A stretch of 5,809 nucleotides of DNA, taken from the NCBI GenBank assembly GCA_007571185.1, contig RKRX01000027.1, positions 1-5,809 on the forward strand, given 5' to 3'. Below the pieces are notes generated by a model. That model saw only the letters and a list, made by a program, of their open reading frames with translations, was not told the DNA's origin and did not search any database. The translations under genes and the position numbers were made by a program. This DNA is from Oceanicaulis sp. (lineage in GTDB: Bacteria > Pseudomonadota > Alphaproteobacteria > Caulobacterales > Maricaulaceae). Below are positions 1-5,809 of the stretch, piece by piece; position 1 is the stretch's first letter, and each line of letters begins with the position of its first letter.

Positions 1-1
1 G

Positions 2-1321
2 GATAGTCGCGACGTCACCAAGACCAACAATGTGATGACCCTTCAGGAGTTGGCCGCCCTGGCGCCGTCCTTCAACTTTATCGAAGGGGCTCAGTCACTG
101 GGGCTGGACATTGAAGATCTGATCGTCATCCAACCTACCGCGATCGAAGCCGCCTCGGCGATTTTCGCGGACACTGATATCGAGACGTTGAAAGCGTGGA
201 TGGTTTTTCACTTCATCTCCGACCGTGCTTCCTGGCTCCCGGCTGAGTTTGACCAGGCAAGTTTTGAGCTTTTCGGCCAGACCTTGCGTGGTCAGGAAGA
301 ACAGCGTCCACGTGATCGTCGAGGTGTCAACTTGGTGGGCGGCGCCTTGGGCCATGCTGTGGGGCAGATTTATGTGGAACGCCATTTCCCGCCACGTTCC
401 AAGACCCAGATGGAAGATCTGGTCAACCGCCTGATTGTGGCGTTCGAGGGGCGTCTGGAGCAGTTAGAGTGGATGGATGAGGAGACCCGTGTGGAAGCTC
501 TGACCAAGCTCTCTACTTTCGAGCCGCGCATCGGCTATCCAGAGGTCTGGGATACTTACGAAGGCTTGGAGATTATCGCGGATGACTATTTTGGCAACCG
601 CATACGCATGGCGGAGAAGGGCTGGGCGGATCAGCTGGAAGACTTGGCCAACCCGGTGGACCCGCGCGAGTGGAACTGGCCGCCGCAGATCGTGAACGCC
701 AGCTACAACCCGCTGCAAAACCAGATCACTTTCCCTGCAGGCATCCTGCAGGCTCCCTTTTTTGACTCCAATGCTGATCCTGCAATCAATTTTGGCGGCA
801 TTGGCGGCGTGATCGGTCACGAGATTGGCCATGGCTTTGACGATAATGGCCGCCGCTATGACTCTGAAGGACGTCTGCGCGATTGGTGGACGGAGGAAAC
901 CAACAGGCGTTTTGAGGAGCGCTCTGCGGTTCTGGCTGAACAGTACGATGGTTTCTGCCCGATTGACGGCATGTGCGTCTCCGGCCGCCTGAGCATGGGT
1001 GAGAACATTGGCGATCTCGGTGGTCTGCAGATGGCTTACACGGCTTGGCGTCAATATGTGGACGAAGTCTACGACGGTGAAGCGCCGGTGATTGACGGTA
1101 TGACGGGTGATCAGCGCTTCTTCCTGGGTTGGGCTCAAGTCTGGCGCAACCTTTACACCGAGGATGCGCTGCGCGCCCAGTTGGTGCAGGGTCCGCACAG
1201 CCCGCCCCGTTACCGCATCAATGGCGTAGTTCGCAATCTGGACGCTTGGTATGAGGCGTTCGGGGTGACCGAGGAGCATGAGCTTTATCTGCCGCCGGAA
1301 CAGCGTGTTCGGATCTGGTGA
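2..1321 (+). CDS. M13-family zinc metallopeptidase (neprilysin/PepO-like), 5'-truncated
   Basis: C-terminal 439 codons of an M13 endopeptidase, a family that cleaves short peptides and in Gram-negative bacteria is normally exported to the periplasm. The reading frame is open to the left edge. The residues before the GTG at 32 (DSRDVTKTNN) read as family sequence, so that GTG is internal; roughly 200-250 N-terminal residues, including any signal peptide, lie outside the window. Seen directly: the substrate-binding NASYN motif at 695-709; the zinc motif HEIGH at 818-832 (His 818-820 and His 830-832 ligands, catalytic Glu 821-823); GENIGD around 998-1015, whose Glu 1001-1003 is the third zinc ligand and whose Asp 1013-1015 is the conserved supporting acid. 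HSPPRYRING at 1196-1225 has His and Arg spaced six apart, like the neprilysin catalytic-site His711/Arg717. The protein ends VRIW, resembling the aromatic C-terminus of the family. Two cysteines six residues apart (956-958, 974-976) could form a small disulfide loop. All key residues are present, so it is probably active. The substrate is unknown, and it converges with lysAC. Confidence 0.95.
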   Translation, partial: DSRDVTKTNNVMTLQELAALAPSFNFIEGAQSLGLDIEDLIVIQPTAIEAASAIFADTDIETLKAWMVFHFISDRASWLPAEFDQASFELFGQTLRGQEEQRPRDRRGVNLVGGALGHAVGQIYVERHFPPRSKTQMEDLVNRLIVAFEGRLEQLEWMDEETRVEALTKLSTFEPRIGYPEVWDTYEGLEIIADDYFGNRIRMAEKGWADQLEDLANPVDPREWNWPPQIVNASYNPLQNQITFPAGILQAPFFDSNADPAINFGGIGGVIGHEIGHGFDDNGRRYDSEGRLRDWWTEETNRRFEERSAVLAEQYDGFCPIDGMCVSGRLSMGENIGDLGGLQMAYTAWRQYVDEVYDGEAPVIDGMTGDQRFFLGWAQVWRNLYTEDALRAQLVQGPHSPPRYRINGVVRNLDAWYEAFGVTEEHELYLPPEQRVRIW

Positions 1322-1342
1322 TTCGGTCGCTTTAATCGCAAA

Positions 1343-1369
1343 GTCCGGCGCGACCTGTGTGCGCCGGGC
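1343..1369. terminator. Convergent hairpin between the peptidase gene and lysAC, probable terminator
   Basis: A 7-bp perfect GC stem, CCGGCGC (1345-1351) with GCGCCGG (1361-1367), has a 9-nt loop. It extends outward by a G-U pair and a G-C pair to 1343/1369. It fills the 51-bp gap between two convergent stop codons (TGA ending at 1321, TAA at 1375-1373), where a shared terminator is expected. On the minus strand it is followed by a short CTTTGCGATT; on the plus strand by GCCTTACC. Neither is a real U-tract, so strict Rho-independent termination is uncertain. If it works, it fits lysAC better than the peptidase gene. A small CTTT/AAAG inverted repeat (1330-1343) adjoins it on the left. Confidence 0.5.
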
Positions 1370-1372
1370 GCC

Positions 1373-3973
1373 TTACCTGATCACCGCTTCATCGGCAGGC
1401 TCTCGCAGATTATATCGGCTGGCCATCACCGCGCCATAGGCGCCCGCTCCGGTGATGGCGATCACGTCGTCTTCCTCGGTTTCCGGCATCAGGCGGTCTG
1501 TGCCCAGAATATCCGCGTTTTCACAGATCGGGCCCACAATGGAGACCAAGCTCACGCCGGGATGATCGAACCGGGTCAGATTCACAATCTCATGACGGGC
1601 GCCATAAAGCGCCGGACGAATTAACGAGTTCATCCCCGCGCCCAGGCCAATGAAACGCGTGCCGAAAGCCTGTTTAATCTGGGTGACCCTGGAGAGTAAC
1701 ACCCCCGCTTCCGCGACCAAATAGCGGCCGGGCTCCATCCAGATTTCATAACCGGGCGGGACGTGTTTAAGGGCGCCGAGCAGGGCGTCCACCGCTTTGA
1801 GGTCGAGCGCTGACGCTTGGGTGCTGTCAGGCACGCCCAGGCCGCCACCCACATTCAGCAGGCGTACATCCTCAAAATCCTCCGCCGCCCTGGCGAGTAT
1901 GGCGCCCATCTCTCGCCAGTGAGCAGCGTCAACAACGCCTGATCCGGCATGCGCATGAAGACCTATGACCTTGGCTCCGGCATTGGCCGCCGCCTGCCGA
2001 GCCGTGTCCAGCTGGTCGAGCGGAATACCGAACTTCGCCCTGGGACCGGCAGTTTGTACGTGCTGGTGATGGCCCCGAGGACGATCGGGGTTGATACGCA
2101 GGATCAACTCGGTGCGCTTGAACATTTCAGGCCATTCGGTCAGCGGATGCAATCCGTCAATGGTCAGATTGACGCCTAACTCCAAGGCCGCGGCATATTC
2201 ATGGCGCGCTGCGAAATTGGGCGTGAACAGAATCCGCCCAGGATCCAGATCGGGGAAAAGCGTGATCAAATGTTTGATTTCACCAGGCGAAACACACTCA
2301 AAGCCTAACCCGGCGGTCCAGATGGTCTTGAGCACCTCCGGGTGCGCGTTGGCCTTCATGGCGAAGAATGTCCGGTCCACGCTGATCATGCTGGCGACAT
2401 CCCGGGCGCGACCGGCCACGGTCTCCAGGTCATAGACATACCGCCCGCCTGTTTCCGGCGCTCGATCAAGCAAAGCGTTCCGTTTGGTGATCCACCAGGA
2501 TTTGGCGCCCTGCGTTCTGGTGGATTCGGTGTGATTGATTTCCGCCCAGCTAGGTCCGAAGACGGGGCTGGAGGGTGCAGGCGCAATGAGTTCCTCATGC
2601 AGACGTGCGGCCAGGGACCGGCCTTCTGCACCATCCACCACCACTGTGAAGTTGAGATCGTTGGCGGCCTGACTGACCAGCCGGATCGGCTTGTTTTGGA
2701 ACATTTCCAGCGCCGGGGCGAGCTTGTGGAGAATCCGGCGCACGCCATAGCCCACCAGTGACACCGCTGCAGCATCCTCAATTATTTTCACCCGGCAGAG
2801 TGGCTCAAGCACAGTACGCAGCCGGTCTAATCGATTCTGATTTAGACCGGGCTCGGGATCGAGACTGACAGTGACATTGGTCTCGGAGGTGGATACAAGG
2901 TCCACCGAAACGTCGCACTGCTTGAAACAGGCGAATACATCAGCGAGGAAACCGACTTGACGCCACATGCCGGCGCCTTCCATGACCACCAGGCGGAGGC
3001 CTGATTTTACCGATACGGCCTTGAGTTGTGGCGCGTCATCGCCGGGCTTGGAAGTGATCATCGTTCCAGCCAAACCAGGCTGCAAGGTGGAACGCACCTC
3101 CACAGGAACGCCTGCACGGCGAACCGGGCCGATGCAGCGCGGATGCAGCACCTTGCCGCCCATGGTGGCGATTTCCTGAGCTTCCTCGTAAGAAAGCGCC
3201 TTAAGCAGGCGCGCGCCCGGGGTCAGGCGTGGATCCGCACTGAACAGACCCGGCACATCGGTCCATATCTCCAGCTTGGCGGCATTGAGCTTGGCGGCGA
3301 AATACGCTGCTGATGTATCCGACCCCCCCCGGCCTAGAAGCACAGTTTCACCCCGGTTGTTGCGCGCCACAAAGCCCTGGGTCAACACCAGATCAGCATC
3401 GGAAAGTCGATCCTGAAGCGCGGGGTCGGGACCATCGCTGACCGTATTGGACAGGTAACTGCCGGCATCAAGCCCGTAAGAGACGGCCTCAAGCGCATCC
3501 CTTGCATCCAGTTTGGCGGGGTCGAGCCCTTCCTGCTTAAGCCGTTCCAGGCCCAACATGCCGGCCATCTGCTCACCCAGCGCCAACAGCTCGGCGCGGA
3601 TGCGTGGGCTGGCTTCTCTCACCAGGGCAATGCCGGCAGTCAGATGATCAAGGGTTGCGAAAGGCTTAGTCAGAAGCGTGGCGCCGTCCAATCCGGCAGC
3701 GGCGGCAAAGTCCAGATGGGTTTGTTTGAGATCGGCGATCAGGTCGCCGACATCTCCGGCCAGCGCTTGATCAGGCAAAGCTTCAAGCCGGTTGGAGACG
3801 TCGGCGATCGCTGAATGCACAATCAGCACCTTGATCTTTTTGCCAGGTTGATCCTGTTTGAGCCGTGTTTTCGCCAGCTCGGCGATCACGGTCCAGTTTT
3901 CCGGTTTGGCCACAGAAACGCCGCCGAACTTTAGAACGGTCCAGATATGGGGGAAGGGCGCCGGGTTGGTCAT
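1373..3973 (-). CDS. lysAC: Bifunctional aspartate kinase / diaminopimelate decarboxylase (lysAC fusion)
   Basis: An 866-residue cytoplasmic enzyme predicted to catalyse the first step (aspartate to aspartyl-phosphate) and last step (meso-diaminopimelate to lysine plus CO2) of the lysine pathway. The aspartokinase domain is about residues 11-300: KFGGVSV at 15-21, GE at 133-134, catalytic GRGGSDT at 214-220, and the IWTDVPGLFSADPR block at 236-249. Two ACT-like regulatory segments follow (about 325-395 and 402-465), so lysine feedback is likely by family analogy. After a linker of about 45 residues comes a fold-III PLP decarboxylase (about 508-866): PLP lysine K540 in FFAMK, HAHAGSG at 673-679, GGGLG at 709-713, EPGR at 747-750, catalytic Cys in CEN at 817-819, and Tyr846 in GAGAYG. 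One uninterrupted frame spans both halves, and the length fits the known fused family. The ATG at 3973 is chosen because an in-frame TAA lies at 3997-3995 with no start between; a weak GGA stands 6 nt ahead. Oddities: Val replaces the usual Thr/Ser in KFGG(T/S)S, and a G8 run lies in the GRGGSDT codons. Confidence 0.96.
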   Translation of the reverse strand: MTNPAPFPHIWTVLKFGGVSVAKPENWTVIAELAKTRLKQDQPGKKIKVLIVHSAIADVSNRLEALPDQALAGDVGDLIADLKQTHLDFAAAAGLDGATLLTKPFATLDHLTAGIALVREASPRIRAELLALGEQMAGMLGLERLKQEGLDPAKLDARDALEAVSYGLDAGSYLSNTVSDGPDPALQDRLSDADLVLTQGFVARNNRGETVLLGRGGSDTSAAYFAAKLNAAKLEIWTDVPGLFSADPRLTPGARLLKALSYEEAQEIATMGGKVLHPRCIGPVRRAGVPVEVRSTLQPGLAGTMITSKPGDDAPQLKAVSVKSGLRLVVMEGAGMWRQVGFLADVFACFKQCDVSVDLVSTSETNVTVSLDPEPGLNQNRLDRLRTVLEPLCRVKIIEDAAAVSLVGYGVRRILHKLAPALEMFQNKPIRLVSQAANDLNFTVVVDGAEGRSLAARLHEELIAPAPSSPVFGPSWAEINHTESTRTQGAKSWWITKRNALLDRAPETGGRYVYDLETVAGRARDVASMISVDRTFFAMKANAHPEVLKTIWTAGLGFECVSPGEIKHLITLFPDLDPGRILFTPNFAARHEYAAALELGVNLTIDGLHPLTEWPEMFKRTELILRINPDRPRGHHQHVQTAGPRAKFGIPLDQLDTARQAAANAGAKVIGLHAHAGSGVVDAAHWREMGAILARAAEDFEDVRLLNVGGGLGVPDSTQASALDLKAVDALLGALKHVPPGYEIWMEPGRYLVAEAGVLLSRVTQIKQAFGTRFIGLGAGMNSLIRPALYGARHEIVNLTRFDHPGVSLVSIVGPICENADILGTDRLMPETEEDDVIAITGAGAYGAVMASRYNLREPADEAVIR

Positions 3974-3993
3974 GGAACGTCCGTTGATGGCGT

Positions 3994-4012
3994 GTTATTG
4001 CCGTGAAATAAC
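3994..4012. promoter_or_regulatory. Inverted repeat GTTATT-N7-AATAAC upstream of lysAC
   Basis: Perfect 6-bp arms (3994-3999 and 4007-4012) flank a 7-nt spacer, centred about 30 nt upstream of the lysAC start codon. The arms are AT-rich within GC-rich surroundings. The position suits either an operator for a dimeric regulator or a small stem-loop in the lysAC leader. No regulator is identified, and a dyad of this size can occur by chance. Confidence 0.3.
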
Positions 4013-4072
4013 GCCTGATATTGCACTGTGGAAGGGTGTTTTCCCTGTTTCTCCGGCTGTCCGCTGAATGTG

Positions 4073-4084
4073 CGGACCAGTCCG
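4073..4084. repeat. Short dyad CGGAC-CA-GTCCG in the intergenic region
   Basis: Five-base perfect arms around a 2-nt centre, located 100 bp upstream of the lysAC start and about 210 bp upstream of pabB. It shares the GGACC...GTCC core with the dyad at 4237-4249. It is a possible protein-binding site, but short enough to be coincidental in GC-rich DNA. Confidence 0.2.
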
Positions 4085-4236
4085 ATTACAAGAGGGTGGA
4101 TATGTGGTGGGCGTCCGAACGCACGAGACGGTGCGCCAGCCCTTGTCGTTCAGCCCTTGCGCGTTTAGTGCGGAAGCATGACTGATCGTGTTTCGCTTCT
4201 ACCTCGCGTTCACAATGTCCGTCGGCTCGGCGCGTG

Positions 4237-4249
4237 TGGACCGGGTCCA
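4237..4249. promoter_or_regulatory. 13-bp palindrome TGGACC-G-GGTCCA upstream of pabB
   Basis: A perfect odd-centred palindrome with 6-bp arms, ending 44 bp before the pabB GTG. A one-base loop cannot form a tight RNA hairpin, so if functional it is more likely a DNA operator or a shortened-stem RNA structure. It overlaps the second mini-ORF. The binding factor is unknown. Confidence 0.3.
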
Positions 4250-4293
4250 TCCCGTGAAACCTCTGAGATTCAGCCCGGACGGTTGAAAATCTT

Positions 4294-5619
4294 GTGACGA
4301 CAATGTCGGTGGCGCCTGTGGCACTAGACTGGATTGATCCCGTTGACGCTCTCGCCGGGTTTGAGGACCAGCCCTACACGCTCTTGCTCTACGGTGGCGG
4401 GATGGAATCGCGCGGCCGTTACAGCTATCTGTGCGCTGAACCCGCCTTCACGCTTGAGGAGCGCGACCCGGTCCGGGCGCTGAACCGTCTGCGGGCTTCA
4501 TTCCGACCTGCCCGGTATGATAGCGCTGGGTTTGAGGGCGGCTATGCGGGGTTGCTTGCTTATGATCTGGGACGAGGGATTGAGCGGGCGCTTGCTTGCC
4601 CGCCGGGTCTTTCAGACGGGCCGGTTCTGGCTATGGGCTGGTATGAAGCGGTTTTAGTTTTTGATCATGCTGAACGCAGGGTACGCACCCGGGGAGAGCC
4701 GGTTGCGGCCAGCCGGTTGCTAGCGCGTCTTGAACGCTCCATCGCCCGTTCATCGTCCGTCCGGTCTTATGCAGGTGCGCTGAGCCCGGTCTGGACCGAG
4801 GCGCGCTATCTGAACGCGGTGGAAGCTGTGCGCGATTATGTGCGCGCCGGTGACGTGTTCCAGGTGAATCTTTCCCAACCTTTCCGAGGTGTAGTTGAGG
4901 GTGAATCTGCGCCCTATGCCGTGTTCCAAAGACTTGCCCGTGACAGCGCGGCTGCGTTCTCGGCCTGGTTCAGACTGGGCCCTGACCAGGTGATCGTGAC
5001 CAATTCTCCTGAGCGTTTTGTCCGGTTGGATACACAGGGCCGGGTGCAGGCGCGTCCCATCAAGGGCACGCGCCCCCGGCGCGCTGATCCGGCGGCGGAC
5101 CGGGACGAGGCGGAGGCGTTGGCGTGTTCTGAAAAAGACAGGGCGGAAAACCTGATGATCGTGGACCTGATGCGCAATGATCTTTCGCGCATCAGCAAGC
5201 CGGGCAGTGTGATCTGCCCGCAACTGTTTGCTGTGGAAAGTTTCACCAATGTTCATCATCTAGTGTCGGTGGTGGAAGGGGAATTGCAACCGGGACGGGA
5301 TGTGTTTGACCTGATTGAGGCGACTTTTCCTCCGGGTTCAATTACGGGAGCGCCGAAAGTGCGCGCCATGGAGATTATTGCCGAACTCGAGGGCGAAAGC
5401 CGGGGCGCTTATTGCGGGGCGCTGGGCTGGATCGCGCACAGTGGCGCGGCCGATTTCAATGTGATGATTCGCACCGCCATCTTTGTTCATGATGGAGTAG
5501 ATTGGCGGGTTGAGGTCCGTTCGGGCGGGGCGATTACTATCGATTCCAACCCCCGTGCCGAGCTGGAGGAAACCCACGCCAAGGCGGCGGCGCTCAAATC
5601 GGCGATTGAGGCATGCTGA
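4294..5619 (+). CDS. pabB: Aminodeoxychorismate synthase component I
   Basis: A 441-residue chorismate-binding enzyme predicted to convert chorismate plus ammonia, supplied by a PabA-type glutaminase, to 4-amino-4-deoxychorismate for 4-aminobenzoate and folate synthesis in the cytoplasm. Motifs: an N-terminal segment with GRYSYL (41-46); VFQVNLSQPF (188-197); NSPERF (237-242); PIKGTRPR (255-262); DRAENLMIVDLMRNDLSRI (282-300); HHLVS (321-325); FPPGSITGAPK (345-355); VMIRT (390-394); RSGGAI (409-414). The Lys in PIKGT (K257) is the PabB nucleophile; anthranilate synthase TrpE has Ala there, which favours PabB. The downstream pabC supports the call. The start is uncertain: an in-frame TGA at 4264-4266 limits the choice to the GTG at 4294 or ATG at 4303, and neither has a good Shine-Dalgarno. 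GTG is kept as the first start. Length is close to E. coli PabB, with no C-terminal PabC fusion. pabA is not in the window. Confidence 0.93.
   Translation: MTTMSVAPVALDWIDPVDALAGFEDQPYTLLLYGGGMESRGRYSYLCAEPAFTLEERDPVRALNRLRASFRPARYDSAGFEGGYAGLLAYDLGRGIERALACPPGLSDGPVLAMGWYEAVLVFDHAERRVRTRGEPVAASRLLARLERSIARSSSVRSYAGALSPVWTEARYLNAVEAVRDYVRAGDVFQVNLSQPFRGVVEGESAPYAVFQRLARDSAAAFSAWFRLGPDQVIVTNSPERFVRLDTQGRVQARPIKGTRPRRADPAADRDEAEALACSEKDRAENLMIVDLMRNDLSRISKPGSVICPQLFAVESFTNVHHLVSVVEGELQPGRDVFDLIEATFPPGSITGAPKVRAMEIIAELEGESRGAYCGALGWIAHSGAADFNVMIRTAIFVHDGVDWRVEVRSGGAITIDSNPRAELEETHAKAAALKSAIEAC
5608..5611 (+). promoter_or_regulatory. Ribosome binding site for pabC inside the pabB 3' end
   Basis: GAGG lies 7 nt before the ATG at 5619, ideal spacing. 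It decides between two in-frame starts: the ATG at 5613 would leave a spacer of only one base, so 5619 is preferred. The site lies within the last pabB codons, consistent with coupled translation. Confidence 0.6.
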
Positions 5620-5809
5620 TGGCGCAGGTCTGGCTGAATGGCGCACTATTGAACGAGGATCAGGCCCGGATCAGCCCGGCGGATCGGGGCTTTCTGCTTG
5701 GGGATGGCGCCTTTGAAACCATGCGGGTTGAGGCGGGGCGGATGCGACGCTGGCAACGGCACAGGGCGCGCCTGAGCGGGGCGTTGGGGGCGCTGGCTAT
5801 CCCCACGCC
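5619..5809 (+). CDS. pabC: Aminodeoxychorismate lyase (class IV PLP aminotransferase family), 3'-truncated
   Basis: The first 63 codons of a fold-type IV PLP enzyme, cut by the right edge. The start MAQVWLNGALL, followed by ISPADRGFLLGDGAFETMRV, is the characteristic N-terminus of the PabC/branched-chain/D-amino-acid aminotransferase group, with the conserved DRG..LGDG.FET block at about residues 23-35, then an RMRRWQRHRARL helix. Directly behind pabB, the predicted role is elimination of pyruvate from aminodeoxychorismate to give 4-aminobenzoate. The pabB stop and this ATG overlap by one base (TGATG, 5617-5621), implying translational coupling. The catalytic lysine and the rest of the protein lie outside the window, so the choice among class IV family members rests on context. 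Confidence 0.88.
   Translation, partial: MAQVWLNGALLNEDQARISPADRGFLLGDGAFETMRVEAGRMRRWQRHRARLSGALGALAIPT

Larger units (their letters stand above)
3974..4293. promoter_or_regulatory. Divergent intergenic region between lysAC and pabB
   Basis: This 320-bp gap separates two divergently transcribed biosynthetic genes, so it should hold the lysAC promoter (minus strand) and probably the pabBC promoter (plus strand). I see no convincing -35/-10 pair in either direction. On the plus strand TTGTCG (4143-4148), 17 nt, then TAGTGC (4166-4171) is a poor match; on the minus strand there is only an AT-richer CAATAT-like stretch near 4017-4022. No tRNA-like T-loop, riboswitch core I recognise, or long repeat is visible. 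What can be seen are three short dyads (3994-4012, 4073-4084, 4237-4249), listed separately, and two mini-ORFs overlapping into pabB. No lysine-riboswitch-like leader is apparent, and only a short untranslated leader would fit the AT-rich patch. Confidence 0.5.
4068..4297 (+). other. Two mini-ORFs chained by 4-bp overlaps into pabB (possible leader peptides)
   Basis: ORF a runs from ATG at 4068 to TGA at 4179-4181 (37 residues). Its stop overlaps the ATG at 4178 as ATGA. ORF b runs from there to TGA at 4295-4297 (39 residues), and its stop overlaps the pabB GTG at 4294 as GTGA. This is the geometry of translational coupling. Against coding: neither product resembles anything I know, there is no good Shine-Dalgarno ahead of either start (GGAA at 4172-4175 is too close to 4178), and third-position GC in ORF b is only about half, lower than in the opening codons of pabB. 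There is no run of Trp, Phe or Tyr codons as in a classical attenuator leader. Confidence 0.15.

Noticed and set aside
32..34. GTG at 32 as the true start of the peptidase
   Set aside because: The frame is open to the left edge with family-like residues (DVTKTNN) before it, and a protein starting here would lack the N-terminal domain of the M13 family.
464..1279. Long 271-codon minus-strand ORF opposite the peptidase
   Set aside because: It lies wholly antisense to a gene with clear catalytic motifs, and its product has no recognisable motif; it is a codon-bias shadow.
2342..2761. Plus-strand ORF of 139 codons within lysAC
   Set aside because: Antisense to the ACT/decarboxylase region, with no domain recognised and no ribosome binding site of note.
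4030..4050. AGGG-tgtttt-CCCT followed by a few Ts as a terminator
   Set aside because: The stem is only 4 bp and the T-run is interrupted; it lies in a divergent promoter gap with no gene ending there.
4100..4290. A tRNA or small structured RNA in the intergenic gap
   Set aside because: I found no T-loop GGTTCRA-type box, acceptor pairing or long stem by eye.
4750..5259. Minus-strand ORF of 169 codons inside pabB
   Set aside because: Antisense to conserved PabB motifs, with a low-complexity His/Arg-rich product typical of a shadow frame.
5613..5615. ATG at 5613 as the pabC start
   Set aside because: In frame, but the GAGG site would be only one base away; the ATG at 5619 has correct spacing and the classic TGATG overlap.
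4294..5619. TrpE (anthranilate synthase component I) instead of PabB
   Set aside because: The motif is PIKGT with the PabB-type lysine rather than the PIAGT of TrpE, and the next gene is pabC-like.

Overview
The window looks like chromosomal DNA from a GC-rich Gram-negative bacterium, most likely an alphaproteobacterium. A marine, Maricaulis/Oceanicaulis-like lineage is my guess, based on gene content and codon style only; nothing in the sequence proves it. There are no tRNA or rRNA genes, insertion sequences, phage genes or CRISPR repeats. All four genes are recognisable enzymes, so this is mostly a housekeeping/biosynthetic region and I do not see a new defence or mobile system in it.

Layout: (1) The left edge holds the 3' two-thirds of a plus-strand M13-family (neprilysin/PepO-like) zinc metallopeptidase, ending at 1321. 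(2) A 51-bp convergent gap contains a strong GC-rich hairpin. (3) On the minus strand, 3973 down to 1373, lies a single 866-residue gene. It fuses an aspartokinase with two ACT-like regulatory segments to a diaminopimelate decarboxylase, which are the first and last enzymes of lysine synthesis via diaminopimelate. (4) A 320-bp divergent intergenic region (3974-4293) carries several small dyad symmetries and two tiny ORFs joined head-to-tail by 4-bp overlaps to the next gene. (5) On the plus strand, 4294-5619 is pabB (aminodeoxychorismate synthase component I). It is followed, with a one-base TGATG stop/start overlap, by the first 63 codons of pabC (aminodeoxychorismate lyase), which runs off the right edge.

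Function: pabB and pabC act in sequence, chorismate to 4-amino-4-deoxychorismate to 4-aminobenzoate, feeding folate synthesis. They form an obvious translationally coupled unit; the glutaminase partner pabA is not in view. The lysine gene is transcribed divergently from pabBC, so the 320-bp gap must hold both sets of start signals unless pabBC is read from further upstream. The peptidase has no evident functional link to the others.

The items most worth a second look are the lysAC fusion, the chain of overlapping mini-ORFs leading into pabB, the dyads in the divergent promoter region, and an eight-G homopolymer sitting in the catalytic motif of the aspartokinase.
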